A model generated the notes under the pieces. The model saw only the letters and a list, made by a program, of their open reading frames with translations. It had not been told where the DNA came from and did no database searches. The translations under genes were made by a program, and so were the position numbers. From Mucilaginibacter oryzae (lineage in GTDB: Bacteria > Bacteroidota > Bacteroidia > Sphingobacteriales > Sphingobacteriaceae), in contig NZ_QGHA01000001.1 in assembly GCF_003148845.1 (NCBI RefSeq), forward strand, positions 310,001-374,000: DNA of 64,000 nt, in the 5' to 3' direction. This document shows positions 1 to 8,491 of the stretch, one piece after another; positions within the stretch are counted from its first letter, which is position 1; each line of letters starts with the position of its first letter.

Positions 1-786
1 AGCGATATTTTAGATAGGAACGTTAAATACGCGGTGTACTTACCGCCCGATTACGAATCATCAAACCGTACTTACCCGGTGGTGTACCTGCTGCATGGCT
101 ACGGCGACGACCATACCGGCTGGTTGCAATTTGGCGAAGTGAACCGCTACGCCGACAAAGCCATTGCCAGTGGTACCATCCCCCCTATGATCATTATCAT
201 GCCCGACGCAGGTACCAGCTGGTATATTAATAACTATAATGGCAAACAGCGTTATGAGGACTTCTTTTTTAAGGAATTTATCCCGGCCATTGAAACAGAA
301 TACCGTATAAAAAACAAAAAGGAATATCGTGGTATTGCCGGCCTGTCTATGGGTGGCTACGGTACCCTGGTGTACAGCTTTAAACATCCAGATATGTTTT
401 CGGCAGCGGCAGCCCTGAGCGCGGCGGTGCGTAACGAAGATGATTTTATGGCAATAACCGATGCCCGCTGGAAAGAAGTCTATAGCAATGTGATTGGCCC
501 CAACCTGCAGGGAAACGCGCGTTTGAACGCTACCTGGAGGGCCAATTCGGTACTTGACCTGGTACAAAACAAAAATGCCGAGGAGCTTAAAAACGTACGC
601 CTCTGGCTGGACTGCGGTGATGACGACGCCCTAAGCAAAGGCAACATACTGCTGCATATTGCGCTTACCGAAAAAAAGGTTCCGCATGAATTTAGGATCC
701 GCGATGGCGCCCACAATTGGACCTACTGGCGCACCGGGATTACCGACGCGCTGGCATTTATCGGCGACAGCTTCAGGCAGAAATAA
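1..786 (+). CDS. Secreted/cytoplasmic esterase, PF00756-type alpha/beta hydrolase (5' truncated by window)
   Basis: The reading frame is open from base 1, so the start lies outside the window; a GTG at 34 falls inside the conserved region (the Y-LPPDY strand that opens this fold) and is not a credible start. The visible 261 codons show the esterase D / antigen 85 / feruloyl-esterase-like fold: oxyanion region VVYLLHGYGDD, nucleophile elbow GLSMGGYG, an acid in LDCGDDDAL and a catalytic histidine in DGAHNW. The family hydrolyses carboxylic esters, often acetyl or feruloyl groups on polysaccharides. Any signal peptide is out of view. It converges on the MarC gene with a 56 bp gap. Exact substrate cannot be read from the sequence. 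Confidence 0.85.
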   Translation, partial: SDILDRNVKYAVYLPPDYESSNRTYPVVYLLHGYGDDHTGWLQFGEVNRYADKAIASGTIPPMIIIMPDAGTSWYINNYNGKQRYEDFFFKEFIPAIETEYRIKNKKEYRGIAGLSMGGYGTLVYSFKHPDMFSAAAALSAAVRNEDDFMAITDARWKEVYSNVIGPNLQGNARLNATWRANSVLDLVQNKNAEELKNVRLWLDCGDDDALSKGNILLHIALTEKKVPHEFRIRDGAHNWTYWRTGITDALAFIGDSFRQK

Positions 787-842
787 CGATAAATTTGAAC
801 GGGTGTTGCCCCGGCCCTGCGCTGAAGCAGGACTGAGCAGCA

Positions 843-1415
843 CTACAAATGCGTATTGCTCCTGAACAGCTTAATAGCTATCGCCAGCAAAATAATTCCG
901 AAAGCCTTACGTAATACGCTTAACCCTATAGGCCCAAGCAGTTTTTCGAGCCACTTTACATTTTTAAGCACCGCGTAAACCACTACGGTGTTCAGCACAA
1001 TACCTACCAGGATGTTTTGTGTTTGATATTGCGATTTAAGCGAAAGTAACGTTGTCATGGTACCGGCGCCCGCGATGAGCGGGAAAGCGAGCGGCACAAT
1101 TGAGGCGGCCTGCGGCAATTCTTCCTTAAAAAAGTCGACCCCCAAAATCATTTCCATCGCGATAATAAAGATCACCAGCGAACCAGCTATCGCGAATGAG
1201 GAGATATCAAGGCCTATAACCGCCAGTAACTCATCCCCAACAAACAGAAAGGTTACCATCAACACCAGCACAGCTATACTGGCCTTTTCCGATTCGATGT
1301 GGCCTACACGCTGCCTCAGCTGGATAATTACCGGTATAGCGCCCAAAATATCGATAATAGCGAAAAGGATCATTGTTACCGAAATGATCTCCTTAATAAT
1401 AAACGGGTGCGGCAT
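843..1415 (-). CDS. MarC-family integral membrane protein (UPF0056)
   Basis: 190-residue hydrophobic protein with about six membrane segments, the usual size for MarC/YchE proteins. Family-like features are the N-terminal segment with IDILGAIPVI and the central FPLIAGAGTMTTLL motif. MarC proteins are inner-membrane proteins of unknown function; the historical link to multiple antibiotic resistance has not held up, so no activity is assigned. The gene sits 13 bp downstream of the MFS efflux gene on the same strand and is probably cotranscribed with it. Confidence 0.88.
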   Translation of the reverse strand: MPHPFIIKEIISVTMILFAIIDILGAIPVIIQLRQRVGHIESEKASIAVLVLMVTFLFVGDELLAVIGLDISSFAIAGSLVIFIIAMEMILGVDFFKEELPQAASIVPLAFPLIAGAGTMTTLLSLKSQYQTQNILVGIVLNTVVVYAVLKNVKWLEKLLGPIGLSVLRKAFGIILLAIAIKLFRSNTHL

Positions 1416-1428
1416 TGCTTTACGGGTT

Positions 1429-2592
1429 TTATTCTTTACGCTTTAGCCGGAAGCTGATCACAAACGCGGCCAAAATATAGCATGAAGATAAGAAGAAAAT
1501 TGCATGTACCGATAGCAAAGCTGCAAGGCCGGCCGTAACCGGCCCGAGGGTTTGCCCGACGGACGCGTACGACTGGTTGATGCCCAGCACCTTGCCTTGT
1601 TCTTCATGGTCGATATGATCGGCAATAATTGCGTTCAGCATAGGGTTGCGCAGCCCGTTGAACAGTCCGTAAATGCAAATACCGGCAACAAAGGGAAAGA
1701 AACTATTAGCTAAGCCGGTTGTAAACATCGCGGCAAAACAAAGAAAAGTGGATAACAACAGGATAAGGGATTTTGATGAGAACCATTTGGTAAACAGCGG
1801 CACACAAAGTTGCATAATGATTCCGCTGACACCGAAGCCTGCATATAAAATACCAATCTGCGTAGGGTTGATCTTCAATATATCTACACTAAAAGTCTGG
1901 AAACCGATAATCATGGTAAACTGCGCCATAGTTAACAGAAAGCCCGTAAACACTGCTGTGCCTATGACCGGCCTTTTCAGGGTAGTGATCAGTGAGCCAA
2001 AGGTAAATTTTGAATTTTCTGAAGCGTTTTTCGATTTATCCGGCGGATTGGTTTCCTTTAAAAAGCAAAGGCTGCAAAGCGTACCGATCAGCGAAATTCC
2101 CGCCGCGAAGTAAAAAGGCACCTGCATGCCGTAGCGGTTAAGCAGGCCTCCAACTGCCGGGCCTATCACAAACCCGAACCCAAAGGCTGAACTCAAAATG
2201 CCAAAACGTTTGGCGCGGTTATCGGGCTCAGCCGTATCCGATACCATTGCCTGCGCCACCGATACATTACCACCGGTAAGGCCGTCTAAAATACGGGCTG
2301 CAAACAGCATGATCATACTGCGCGCTTCAGCAAAAAGAATAAAGGAAATACAGGTGCCCGCCAGGCTGATCACCAATAAAGGTTTGCGTCCCCATTTATC
2401 AGATAAGGAGCCTAAAACAGGGGTGGCAAAAAACTGCGCAACAGAGAAAGAGGCGGTAAGCACGCCCAATGTCTCGCCGGTAATGCCGAACTTTTTACCA
2501 TACGAGTAAAGTATTGGTACGATAATACCAAACCCTAACGAGTTGATTACGCATATAAATACTAATACCCACAGGTTTTTATCACCCTTCAT
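1429..2592 (-). CDS. MFS transporter, TetA-like drug/H+ antiporter family
   Basis: Twelve-helix major facilitator protein of about 387 residues. The loop 2-3 motif appears as GSLSDKWGRKPLL, and helix 4-5 carries the DGLTGGNVSVAQAMVSD stretch typical of the TCR/Tet and Bcr-like exporters. Expected to pump small hydrophobic compounds out across the inner membrane using the proton gradient; actual tetracycline export is not implied. I place the start at the ATG at 2592 (protein begins MKGDKNLW) because the longer reading frame starts at 2652, inside the loop of an intrinsic terminator hairpin. Followed closely by the MarC-family gene. Confidence 0.87.
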   Translation of the reverse strand: MKGDKNLWVLVFICVINSLGFGIIVPILYSYGKKFGITGETLGVLTASFSVAQFFATPVLGSLSDKWGRKPLLVISLAGTCISFILFAEARSMIMLFAARILDGLTGGNVSVAQAMVSDTAEPDNRAKRFGILSSAFGFGFVIGPAVGGLLNRYGMQVPFYFAAGISLIGTLCSLCFLKETNPPDKSKNASENSKFTFGSLITTLKRPVIGTAVFTGFLLTMAQFTMIIGFQTFSVDILKINPTQIGILYAGFGVSGIIMQLCVPLFTKWFSSKSLILLLSTFLCFAAMFTTGLANSFFPFVAGICIYGLFNGLRNPMLNAIIADHIDHEEQGKVLGINQSYASVGQTLGPVTAGLAALLSVHAIFFLSSCYILAAFVISFRLKRKE

Positions 2593-2634
2593 CAAGCGGT
2601 TGCATTGGTTAGCAAGGTAAAAACTGAACGTAAC

Positions 2635-2666
2635 AAAAAAGGTTCTGAGCATTCAGAACCTTTTTT
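2635..2666 (-). terminator. Intrinsic bidirectional terminator downstream of the APC permease gene
   Basis: A perfect 8 bp GC-containing stem (GGTTCTGA / TCAGAACC) around a GCAT loop is flanked by six A on the left and six T on the right, extending the stem to 14 bp. It lies 24 bp past the stop of the permease at 2691 and would work on either strand. Confidence 0.85.
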
Positions 2667-2690
2667 GATTTATAATAACATTGTTATATA

Positions 2691-4247
2691 CTATTCAACA
2701 AATTTAGGGTTAATTGGGTCGTTAGCGCCTTCAACTTTACCATGGCGCACGTGCGAACGTTTGATGCTGTAGCCAAAGTAAACCGCGAAACCGATCAACA
2801 GCCAAACAATAAGCCTTGCCCAGTTTTCCCAGCCTTCACTGGCGATCATACACAAACAAATGAGTGCACCAAGCGGACAAACGATCATATAAGCAGGTGT
2901 TTTAAACGGACGAACAATATCCGGATCTGTTCTTCTTAAAATAAAGATGCCAATACACACCAACACGAAAGCAAACAAAGTACCTATACTCACCATGTCA
3001 CCCACATATTTATCAGGGATAAAACCGGCAAATAATGATACGAACACAAAAAACAACCATTGCGATTTGTATGGCGTACGGAATTTAGGGTGCAATTTCG
3101 AGAAAACCTTAGGGATCAAACCATCGGTACTCATGGTGTAAAACACACGGGTTTGGCCCATCAGCATCACCAGGATCACTGATGAGAAACCTGCCAAAAT
3201 TGACACGGTAACAAACGAAGCTAACCAACCATAACCAGGCATTGCTGTTTTGATTGCATAGCTTACAGAAGCTTCTTTACCTTGAATAAGGAAATCTTTA
3301 TATGACACCAAACCTGTTAACACGTGCGAGAACAGGATGTAAAGCGCAGTACAAAATACCAACGAGATCAGGATGCCTTTAGGCATATCTTTTTGTGGGT
3401 TTTTAGCTTCCTGTGCTGCAGTTGAAACGGCGTCAAAACCGATGAAGGCGAAGAACACCACACTGGCCCCGCGCAATACGCCAAGCCACCCATGGTTAAA
3501 GGTATCAGAATAGTCAACCGTGCCTGCGCTCACCTTGATCACGCCCGCATCGGCAGGGATAGTGTATGGCGTATGGAATGCAGGATTAATGAAGTGCCAG
3601 CCTAAACCAATGATCATCAACACAATAGCAACCTTTACAATTACGATAATGTTGTTCACGATTGCCGATTCGGCAGTACCACGGATCAGTAATAATGTAA
3701 GCAGGAACAAAACAAAAATAGCAGGGAGGTTAACAATACCCCTGGTTCCCATTTCGTTAGCGTACATGCCAACGGTAGTGTTCGAAACTTCCATAAATGA
3801 GTGCGACCATGCGTACGGGATATGCACATTAAAGAAAGTTGTTAAAAACTCATTGAAATATTGCGACCAGCCAATAGCCACAGTAGCAGCACCGAGCGCG
3901 TATTCGAGCACTAAGTCCCAGCCAATGATCCAGGCGATGAATTCGCCCATGGTAGCATAAGAGTAAGTGTAAGCAGAACCTGCGATAGGAATCATACTGG
4001 CAAACTCCGCGTAGCACAAACCTGCCAGCGCGCAACCTGCAGCAGCGATAAGGAAAGAGATGGTAACTGCAGGACCAGCGTGTTCACCGGCAGCAGCGGC
4101 AGTACGCACAAAAATACCCGCGCCAATAATAGCGCCAATGCCCAGTGCGATAAGCGAACCAACGCCTAAAGTACGCTTAAGCGACTTTTCTGTCTCTGCC
4201 GAGGCAGCCATTAGTTGCGCAAGCGGTTTCTTGATAAATAACTTCAT
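2691..4247 (-). CDS. APC-superfamily amino-acid permease (cationic amino-acid transporter type)
   Basis: 518 residues with 12 or more membrane segments. The N-terminal GIGAIIGAGIFVRTA signature of the APC fold is clear (about residues 37-51), as are the conserved GFDAVSTAAQEAKNPQKDMP loop and a C-terminal FRTPYKSQW region like the YfnA/CAT family. Predicted to import amino acids across the inner membrane by cation symport; the substrate is unknown. The gene stands alone: a 388 bp spacer with repeats separates it from hppA and a strong terminator follows it. Confidence 0.9.
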   Translation of the reverse strand: MKLFIKKPLAQLMAASAETEKSLKRTLGVGSLIALGIGAIIGAGIFVRTAAAAGEHAGPAVTISFLIAAAGCALAGLCYAEFASMIPIAGSAYTYSYATMGEFIAWIIGWDLVLEYALGAATVAIGWSQYFNEFLTTFFNVHIPYAWSHSFMEVSNTTVGMYANEMGTRGIVNLPAIFVLFLLTLLLIRGTAESAIVNNIIVIVKVAIVLMIIGLGWHFINPAFHTPYTIPADAGVIKVSAGTVDYSDTFNHGWLGVLRGASVVFFAFIGFDAVSTAAQEAKNPQKDMPKGILISLVFCTALYILFSHVLTGLVSYKDFLIQGKEASVSYAIKTAMPGYGWLASFVTVSILAGFSSVILVMLMGQTRVFYTMSTDGLIPKVFSKLHPKFRTPYKSQWLFFVFVSLFAGFIPDKYVGDMVSIGTLFAFVLVCIGIFILRRTDPDIVRPFKTPAYMIVCPLGALICLCMIASEGWENWARLIVWLLIGFAVYFGYSIKRSHVRHGKVEGANDPINPKFVE

Positions 4248-4400
4248 TTTAAATTAGTAAGATCAGTCAAAAATTAAAAATTTACATTTCCCCAAACGTA
4301 CTTAAATTTATTGAAAACATAAAGCGCCGAATGAAACAACAGTTAAGGTTTAATTATCAAAATATTAAACTGTTAAAGTCGATTAGATGAGTAGAGATTT

Positions 4401-4414
4401 GTCTGAATCAGAAT
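4401..4414. repeat. Isolated 14 bp copy of the repeat-arm motif
   Basis: GTCTGAATCAGAAT here is identical to the first 14 bases of the left arm of the inverted-repeat element starting at 4534, which suggests a degenerate second copy about 130 bp away. Confidence 0.6.
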
Positions 4415-4498
4415 GTTCAGAAAACGGAAGGATCAACAGCATTGGAAGCCCAATTATATGCCGCGGGTTAAACGCAGCCTAAGCCGTGGTGTAAAACA

Positions 4499-4519
4499 GC
4501 TTAAGTTTGAAACTTAAGC
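4499..4519. repeat. 10 bp perfect inverted repeat, 1 base spacer
   Basis: GCTTAAGTTT, one G, then AAACTTAAGC. AT-rich and without an adjacent T-run on either strand, so it is more likely an operator or part of a degenerate repeat than a terminator. Confidence 0.55.
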
Positions 4520-4533
4520 ACGCTAATAATATT

Positions 4534-4626
4534 GTCTGAATCAGAATTTACAGAATTTCATGATTAACAGAATTCTAAACGCATCTATTCTGAAAATTTA
4601 AAAATTCTGTAAATTCTGATTCAGAC
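4534..4626. repeat. Palindromic intergenic element with 25 bp perfect inverted ends
   Basis: The 25 bases at 4534-4558 (beginning GTCTGAATCAGAATT) are the exact reverse complement of 4602-4626. The 43 bp centre contains weaker complementary pieces (CAGAAT / ATTCTG), so the whole element could fold into one long cruciform or RNA hairpin. It starts 10 bp after the hppA stop codon, so it may stabilise or end the hppA transcript. The form resembles a small dispersed palindromic element; only a genome comparison can show whether it is repeated elsewhere. Confidence 0.75.
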
Positions 4627-4635
4627 ACCAGTCTA

Positions 4636-6897
4636 TTACGCTTTCGCATCAGCCTTAACAATCACCTGCGTAACAGCATGCTGCTTGTCAAAACTTTTGA
4701 TATGATTAGCGCTTGTATTGCCCGAATGATTTAAATGCGGTGCAATAACCAAAGAAACGATCGACATCAGTTTGATCAAAATGTTCATTGAAGGCCCGGA
4801 AGTATCTTTGAAAGGATCGCCTACAGTATCACCGGTTACAGAAGCTTTATGCGGTTCTGATTTTTTATAAAAGATCTCCCCATTGATTTCGCAACCCTTT
4901 TCGAACGATTTTTTGGCATTATCCCACGCACCGCCGGCATTGCTTTGAAAAATACCCATCAACACGCCCGAGACGGTAACACCGGCCAGTAAGCCGCCCA
5001 ACACTTCCGGCCCGAAAGCGAAACCGATGACAATGGGCGTGATTAACGCGATTAAACCGGGTGCTACCATTTCGCGAATAGAAGCCTTGGTGGAGATAGC
5101 CACGCATTTTTCATATTCTGGCTTAGCTTTGTATTCCATAATACCGGGTATTTCGCGAAACTGGCGTCGTACCTCTTCTACCATCGCCATGGCTGCCCGG
5201 CCTACCGCCGAGATACATAGTGCCGAAAAAATGAACGGGATCATGCCGCCCACAAACAGGCCAGCCAGCACATCGGCCTTATAAATATCAATATGCTCAA
5301 TACCTGCCACACCCACAAAGGCGGCAAACAATGCCAGGGAGGTTAAAGCTGCCGAAGCGATAGCAAAGCCCTTACCGGTAGCGGCAGTGGTGTTACCAAC
5401 AGCATCTAAATTATCTGTACGATGACGAACCTCTTCGGGCAAACGGCTCATTTCCGCAATACCGCCCGCGTTATCGGCAATTGGTCCGAAAGCGTCTATG
5501 GCCAACTGCATGGCGGTGGTAGCCATCATGCCAGCTGCCGCTATAGCTACGCCGTACAAGCCCGCGAAATAGTATGAACCATAAATACCCGATGCCAGAA
5601 CAAGGATGGGCAATACTGTTGATTCCATACCTACGGATAAGCCGCCAATGATATTGGTAGCATGTCCGGTTGACGACTGCCTGATGATACTCAACACAGG
5701 GCGTTTACCCATTGCGGTATAATATTCGGTAATGATAGACATTAAGGTACCTACCACAAGACCTACCACAATCGAACCAAAAACACCGTTTTTGGTGAAT
5801 TCAACAACACCTGATTTTAAGGTACCTGTTGAATTAATATCTCTCAACATGCGGAAGTTTCCATCTGGCAAAATCCATTGAACAACAAAATATGTTGCTA
5901 TTGCTGTTAAAACAATTGATGCCCAGTTACCGATATTTAATGCATTTTGTACACTGTCGGTCTCTTTTTTAATTTTCACCAAAGAAGCGCCAACAATCGA
6001 AAATATAAGCCCTAAACCTGCGATAACCATTGGTAATAAAACAGGCCCAATACCTTGGAAGTGATCTTGCAATGCTTTTCCATCTTGTCCCACTAATTCG
6101 CGGCCCAATACCATCGTAGCCAGCATGGTAGCCACGTACGAGCCGAAAAGATCGGCACCCATACCTGCCACGTCGCCCACGTTATCGCCTACGTTATCGG
6201 CAATAGTGGCCGGGTTACGCACGTCATCCTCGGGAATGCCTGCTTCAACCTTACCCACCAGGTCGGCGCCTACGTCGGCCGCTTTGGTGTAAATACCGCC
6301 GCCTACACGGGCAAACAACGCTATCGATTCGGCGCCTAATGAAAACCCGGCCAAAACATCAAGCGCTTTCGCCATATCATCACCATTAACGGTGCTGCCG
6401 GTAACGCCTACAACATACATCTGGTAAAAAAGAATAAAAAGCGATCCTAAACCAATAATTGCCAAACCTGCAACACCAAGGCCCATTACGGTGCCGCCTG
6501 TAAATGACACTTTTAATGCTTGTGCCAAACTGGTACGTGCCGCCTGCGTAGTGCGTACGTTTGCTTTAGTTGCAATGCGCATACCCAGGTACCCGGCAAA
6601 GGCCGATAAAAATGCGCCTATTAAAAAAGATACGGCGATAACAGGGCTTGAAGTGGCAACTGTTGTACCCGACCAGGCCAGCAACATACCGGCTACCACC
6701 ACAAAGCCCCCGAGTATTTTCCACTCGGCACGTAAAAAAGCCATGGCGCCATCAGCAATGTAACCGGCCAATGTAACCATGTCGCCGTCGCCGGCATTTT
6801 GTTTAGTAACCCACGCGGCTTTACCGGCCATAACCAGTATACCGATCAACCCCATCACCGGAATTAAATAGATCAAGTAAGTGTTTAAAAAATCCAT
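4636..6897 (-). CDS. hppA: Membrane-bound ion-pumping pyrophosphatase, K+-dependent subtype
   Basis: 753-residue, about 16-helix membrane pyrophosphatase that couples PPi hydrolysis to H+ and/or Na+ export. The substrate-binding motif [11 protein letters not shown] is at residues 208-218, followed by the Asp-rich [17 protein letters not shown] stretch; the second acidic cluster near the C-terminus ([12 protein letters not shown], then [16 protein letters not shown]) is intact. In [10 protein letters not shown] (501-509) the first alanine after GNTT (A505) sits where K+-independent enzymes carry lysine, which in the known family indicates K+ dependence. H+ versus Na+ specificity cannot be decided by eye. 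Monocistronic, divergent from the permease at 7055. Confidence 0.95.
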   Translation of the reverse strand: MDFLNTYLIYLIPVMGLIGILVMAGKAAWVTKQNAGDGDMVTLAGYIADGAMAFLRAEWKILGGFVVVAGMLLAWSGTTVATSSPVIAVSFLIGAFLSAFAGYLGMRIATKANVRTTQAARTSLAQALKVSFTGGTVMGLGVAGLAIIGLGSLFILFYQMYVVGVTGSTVNGDDMAKALDVLAGFSLGAESIALFARVGGGIYTKAADVGADLVGKVEAGIPEDDVRNPATIADNVGDNVGDVAGMGADLFGSYVATMLATMVLGRELVGQDGKALQDHFQGIGPVLLPMVIAGLGLIFSIVGASLVKIKKETDSVQNALNIGNWASIVLTAIATYFVVQWILPDGNFRMLRDINSTGTLKSGVVEFTKNGVFGSIVVGLVVGTLMSIITEYYTAMGKRPVLSIIRQSSTGHATNIIGGLSVGMESTVLPILVLASGIYGSYYFAGLYGVAIAAAGMMATTAMQLAIDAFGPIADNAGGIAEMSRLPEEVRHRTDNLDAVGNTTAATGKGFAIASAALTSLALFAAFVGVAGIEHIDIYKADVLAGLFVGGMIPFIFSALCISAVGRAAMAMVEEVRRQFREIPGIMEYKAKPEYEKCVAISTKASIREMVAPGLIALITPIVIGFAFGPEVLGGLLAGVTVSGVLMGIFQSNAGGAWDNAKKSFEKGCEINGEIFYKKSEPHKASVTGDTVGDPFKDTSGPSMNILIKLMSIVSLVIAPHLNHSGNTSANHIKSFDKQHAVTQVIVKADAKA

Positions 6898-6928
6898 AGT
6901 CTCAAAAATTGGTTTAGTAAGAAGGTAT

Positions 6929-6949
6929 CCAGGTAAGCACCTGGTTTTT
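6929..6949. promoter_or_regulatory. Hairpin in the hppA leader
   Basis: CCAGGT-AAGC-ACCTGG followed by five T on the plus strand. On the hppA transcript it falls about 30-50 bases upstream of the start codon, between the start and the proposed promoter. It may be an operator, a leader hairpin, or a terminator stopping plus-strand read-through. Confidence 0.4.
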
Positions 6950-6966
6950 AATAAAATTGGTTATTG

Positions 6967-6994
6967 CAAAATAGTAATTTTATTTATTTAGCAA
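6967..6994 (-). promoter_or_regulatory. Candidate Bacteroidota-type promoter for hppA
   Basis: Read on the minus strand, TTG (6994-6992) and TATTTTG (6973-6967) are separated by 18 bases, close to the Bacteroidota -33/-7 pattern (TTTG ... TAnnTTTG). The -7 box is one base short of the consensus, so this is tentative. Confidence 0.3.
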
Positions 6995-7054
6995 GCTTAC
7001 TGTCAATATTAAAGTTTTTTGAATAGTTTAGAGATTTAAACTCTGAAATAATAT

Positions 7055-8491
7055 ATGGCGAAAAACGCATCGCAAACAAAAATGAAGCACGAACTAAGCC
7101 TGCTGGATGGTACCATGCTGGTTTCAGGCTCAATGATAGGTTCAGGTATTTTTATTGTAAGCGCCGATATTACGCGTAATGTGGGCTCGGCAGGCTGGCT
7201 AATAGCAATCTGGCTCATTACCGGCTTCATGACACTTACTGCGGCCCTGAGCTATGGCGAACTGAGCGGGATGTTCCCTAAAGCGGGCGGGCAATATGTT
7301 TATCTAAAGGAAGCTTATAATAAACTTACCGCATTTTTATACGGATGGAGCTTTTTCGCGGTGATCCAAACAGGTACCATTGCCGCCGTGGGTGTGGCCT
7401 TCAGCAAGTTTACAGCCTATTTGATACCTTCATTCAGCGAAGATAACATCCTTTTTCAGGTAGGGTTCTTAAAGATCAGCGCCGCGCAAATTGTATCAAT
7501 TATATTGATCATTTGCCTTACCTATGTTAATACCCGCGGTGTAAAGGGAGGCAAACTGATCCAAACAGTTTTTACATTAACCAAGCTCATCAGTTTGTTC
7601 GGTTTGATCATATTCGGCTTGTTTGCTTTTAAAGCCGATATCTGGCACAGCAACTGGACAAACGCCTGGGATTTACACAACCTGAATAAAGACGGCAGCA
7701 TTACTACGCTCACCACCGGTACGGCTTTAGGCGCTATAGCGGCAGCCATGGTAGGCTCCATTTTCAGCAGCGATGCCTGGAACAGCGTAACCTTTGTAGC
7801 CGGCGAAATGAAGAACCCCAAACGCGATGTGGCGCTAAGTATGATGTGGGGAACCATCATTGTAACTTTTATTTATGTAATGGCCAACGTGGTTTATACC
7901 GGTGTTTTATCGCTGCATGATATTACTATTGCCGATAAGGACAGGGTGGCCGTGGCTGCCTCACACGTGATATTTGGTAATTGGGGCACCTATGTTATCG
8001 CCGTAATGATCATGATCTCCACCTTTGGCTGTAACAACGGCCTGATCCTTTCGGGGGCACGTGTTTATTATACCATGGCTAAAGACGGTGTGTTTTTCAA
8101 GCAAACCGGTACTTTAAATAAATTTGGCGTACCTCAGTTTGGCTTATGGATTCAGTGCGTGGTAGCGTCGTTATTATGTTTAAGCGGACGTTACGGCGAT
8201 TTGCTGGACATGATCTCGTTTGTGGTAGTGATTTTTTATGTATTAACCATTCTGGGCATTTTTATACTTCGCGCTAAAAGACCAAACGCTGAGCGCCCTT
8301 ACAAAGCCATAGCTTATCCAATTTTACCGGCGTTATATATTGTTATGGGTATAGCGTTTTGTGTACTGCTATTTGCGTACAAACGTGATTTTGCCCTTTA
8401 TGGCCTGGTAATTGTTTTGATTGGTGTGCCGATATATTATATTTCGCAACGGAACGTTAAACAACAGGATGAGGCGCTTACTGGTAATTAG
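7055..8491 (+). CDS. APC-superfamily amino-acid permease (LAT-like)
   Basis: 478 residues, about 12 membrane helices. The APC signature GSMIGSGIFIVSADI (about residues 25-39) and the conserved helix-6 region SDAWNSVTFVAGEMKNPKRD place it with the L-type amino-acid transporter-like group of bacterial APC permeases, a different subgroup from the permease at 2691. Presumed inner-membrane amino-acid transport or exchange. Its last 23 bases overlap the start of the following dacB gene, so the two are translationally linked in one operon. Confidence 0.9.
   Translation: MAKNASQTKMKHELSLLDGTMLVSGSMIGSGIFIVSADITRNVGSAGWLIAIWLITGFMTLTAALSYGELSGMFPKAGGQYVYLKEAYNKLTAFLYGWSFFAVIQTGTIAAVGVAFSKFTAYLIPSFSEDNILFQVGFLKISAAQIVSIILIICLTYVNTRGVKGGKLIQTVFTLTKLISLFGLIIFGLFAFKADIWHSNWTNAWDLHNLNKDGSITTLTTGTALGAIAAAMVGSIFSSDAWNSVTFVAGEMKNPKRDVALSMMWGTIIVTFIYVMANVVYTGVLSLHDITIADKDRVAVAASHVIFGNWGTYVIAVMIMISTFGCNNGLILSGARVYYTMAKDGVFFKQTGTLNKFGVPQFGLWIQCVVASLLCLSGRYGDLLDMISFVVVIFYVLTILGIFILRAKRPNAERPYKAIAYPILPALYIVMGIAFCVLLFAYKRDFALYGLVIVLIGVPIYYISQRNVKQQDEALTGN

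Larger units (their letters stand above)
4248..4635. other. Intergenic region between hppA and the APC permease gene
   Basis: 388 bp without a coding sequence. It holds the permease's promoter region (AT-rich, roughly 4250-4390), a short copy of a repeat motif at 4401-4414, a 10 bp inverted repeat at 4499-4519 and a 93 bp element with 25 bp perfect inverted ends at 4534-4626. Confidence 0.7.

Noticed and set aside
1057..1446. 129-codon plus-strand frame opposite marC
   Set aside because: Shadow frame antisense to a clear family member; the same applies to other long antisense frames such as 61-567 minus and 46887-47285 plus.
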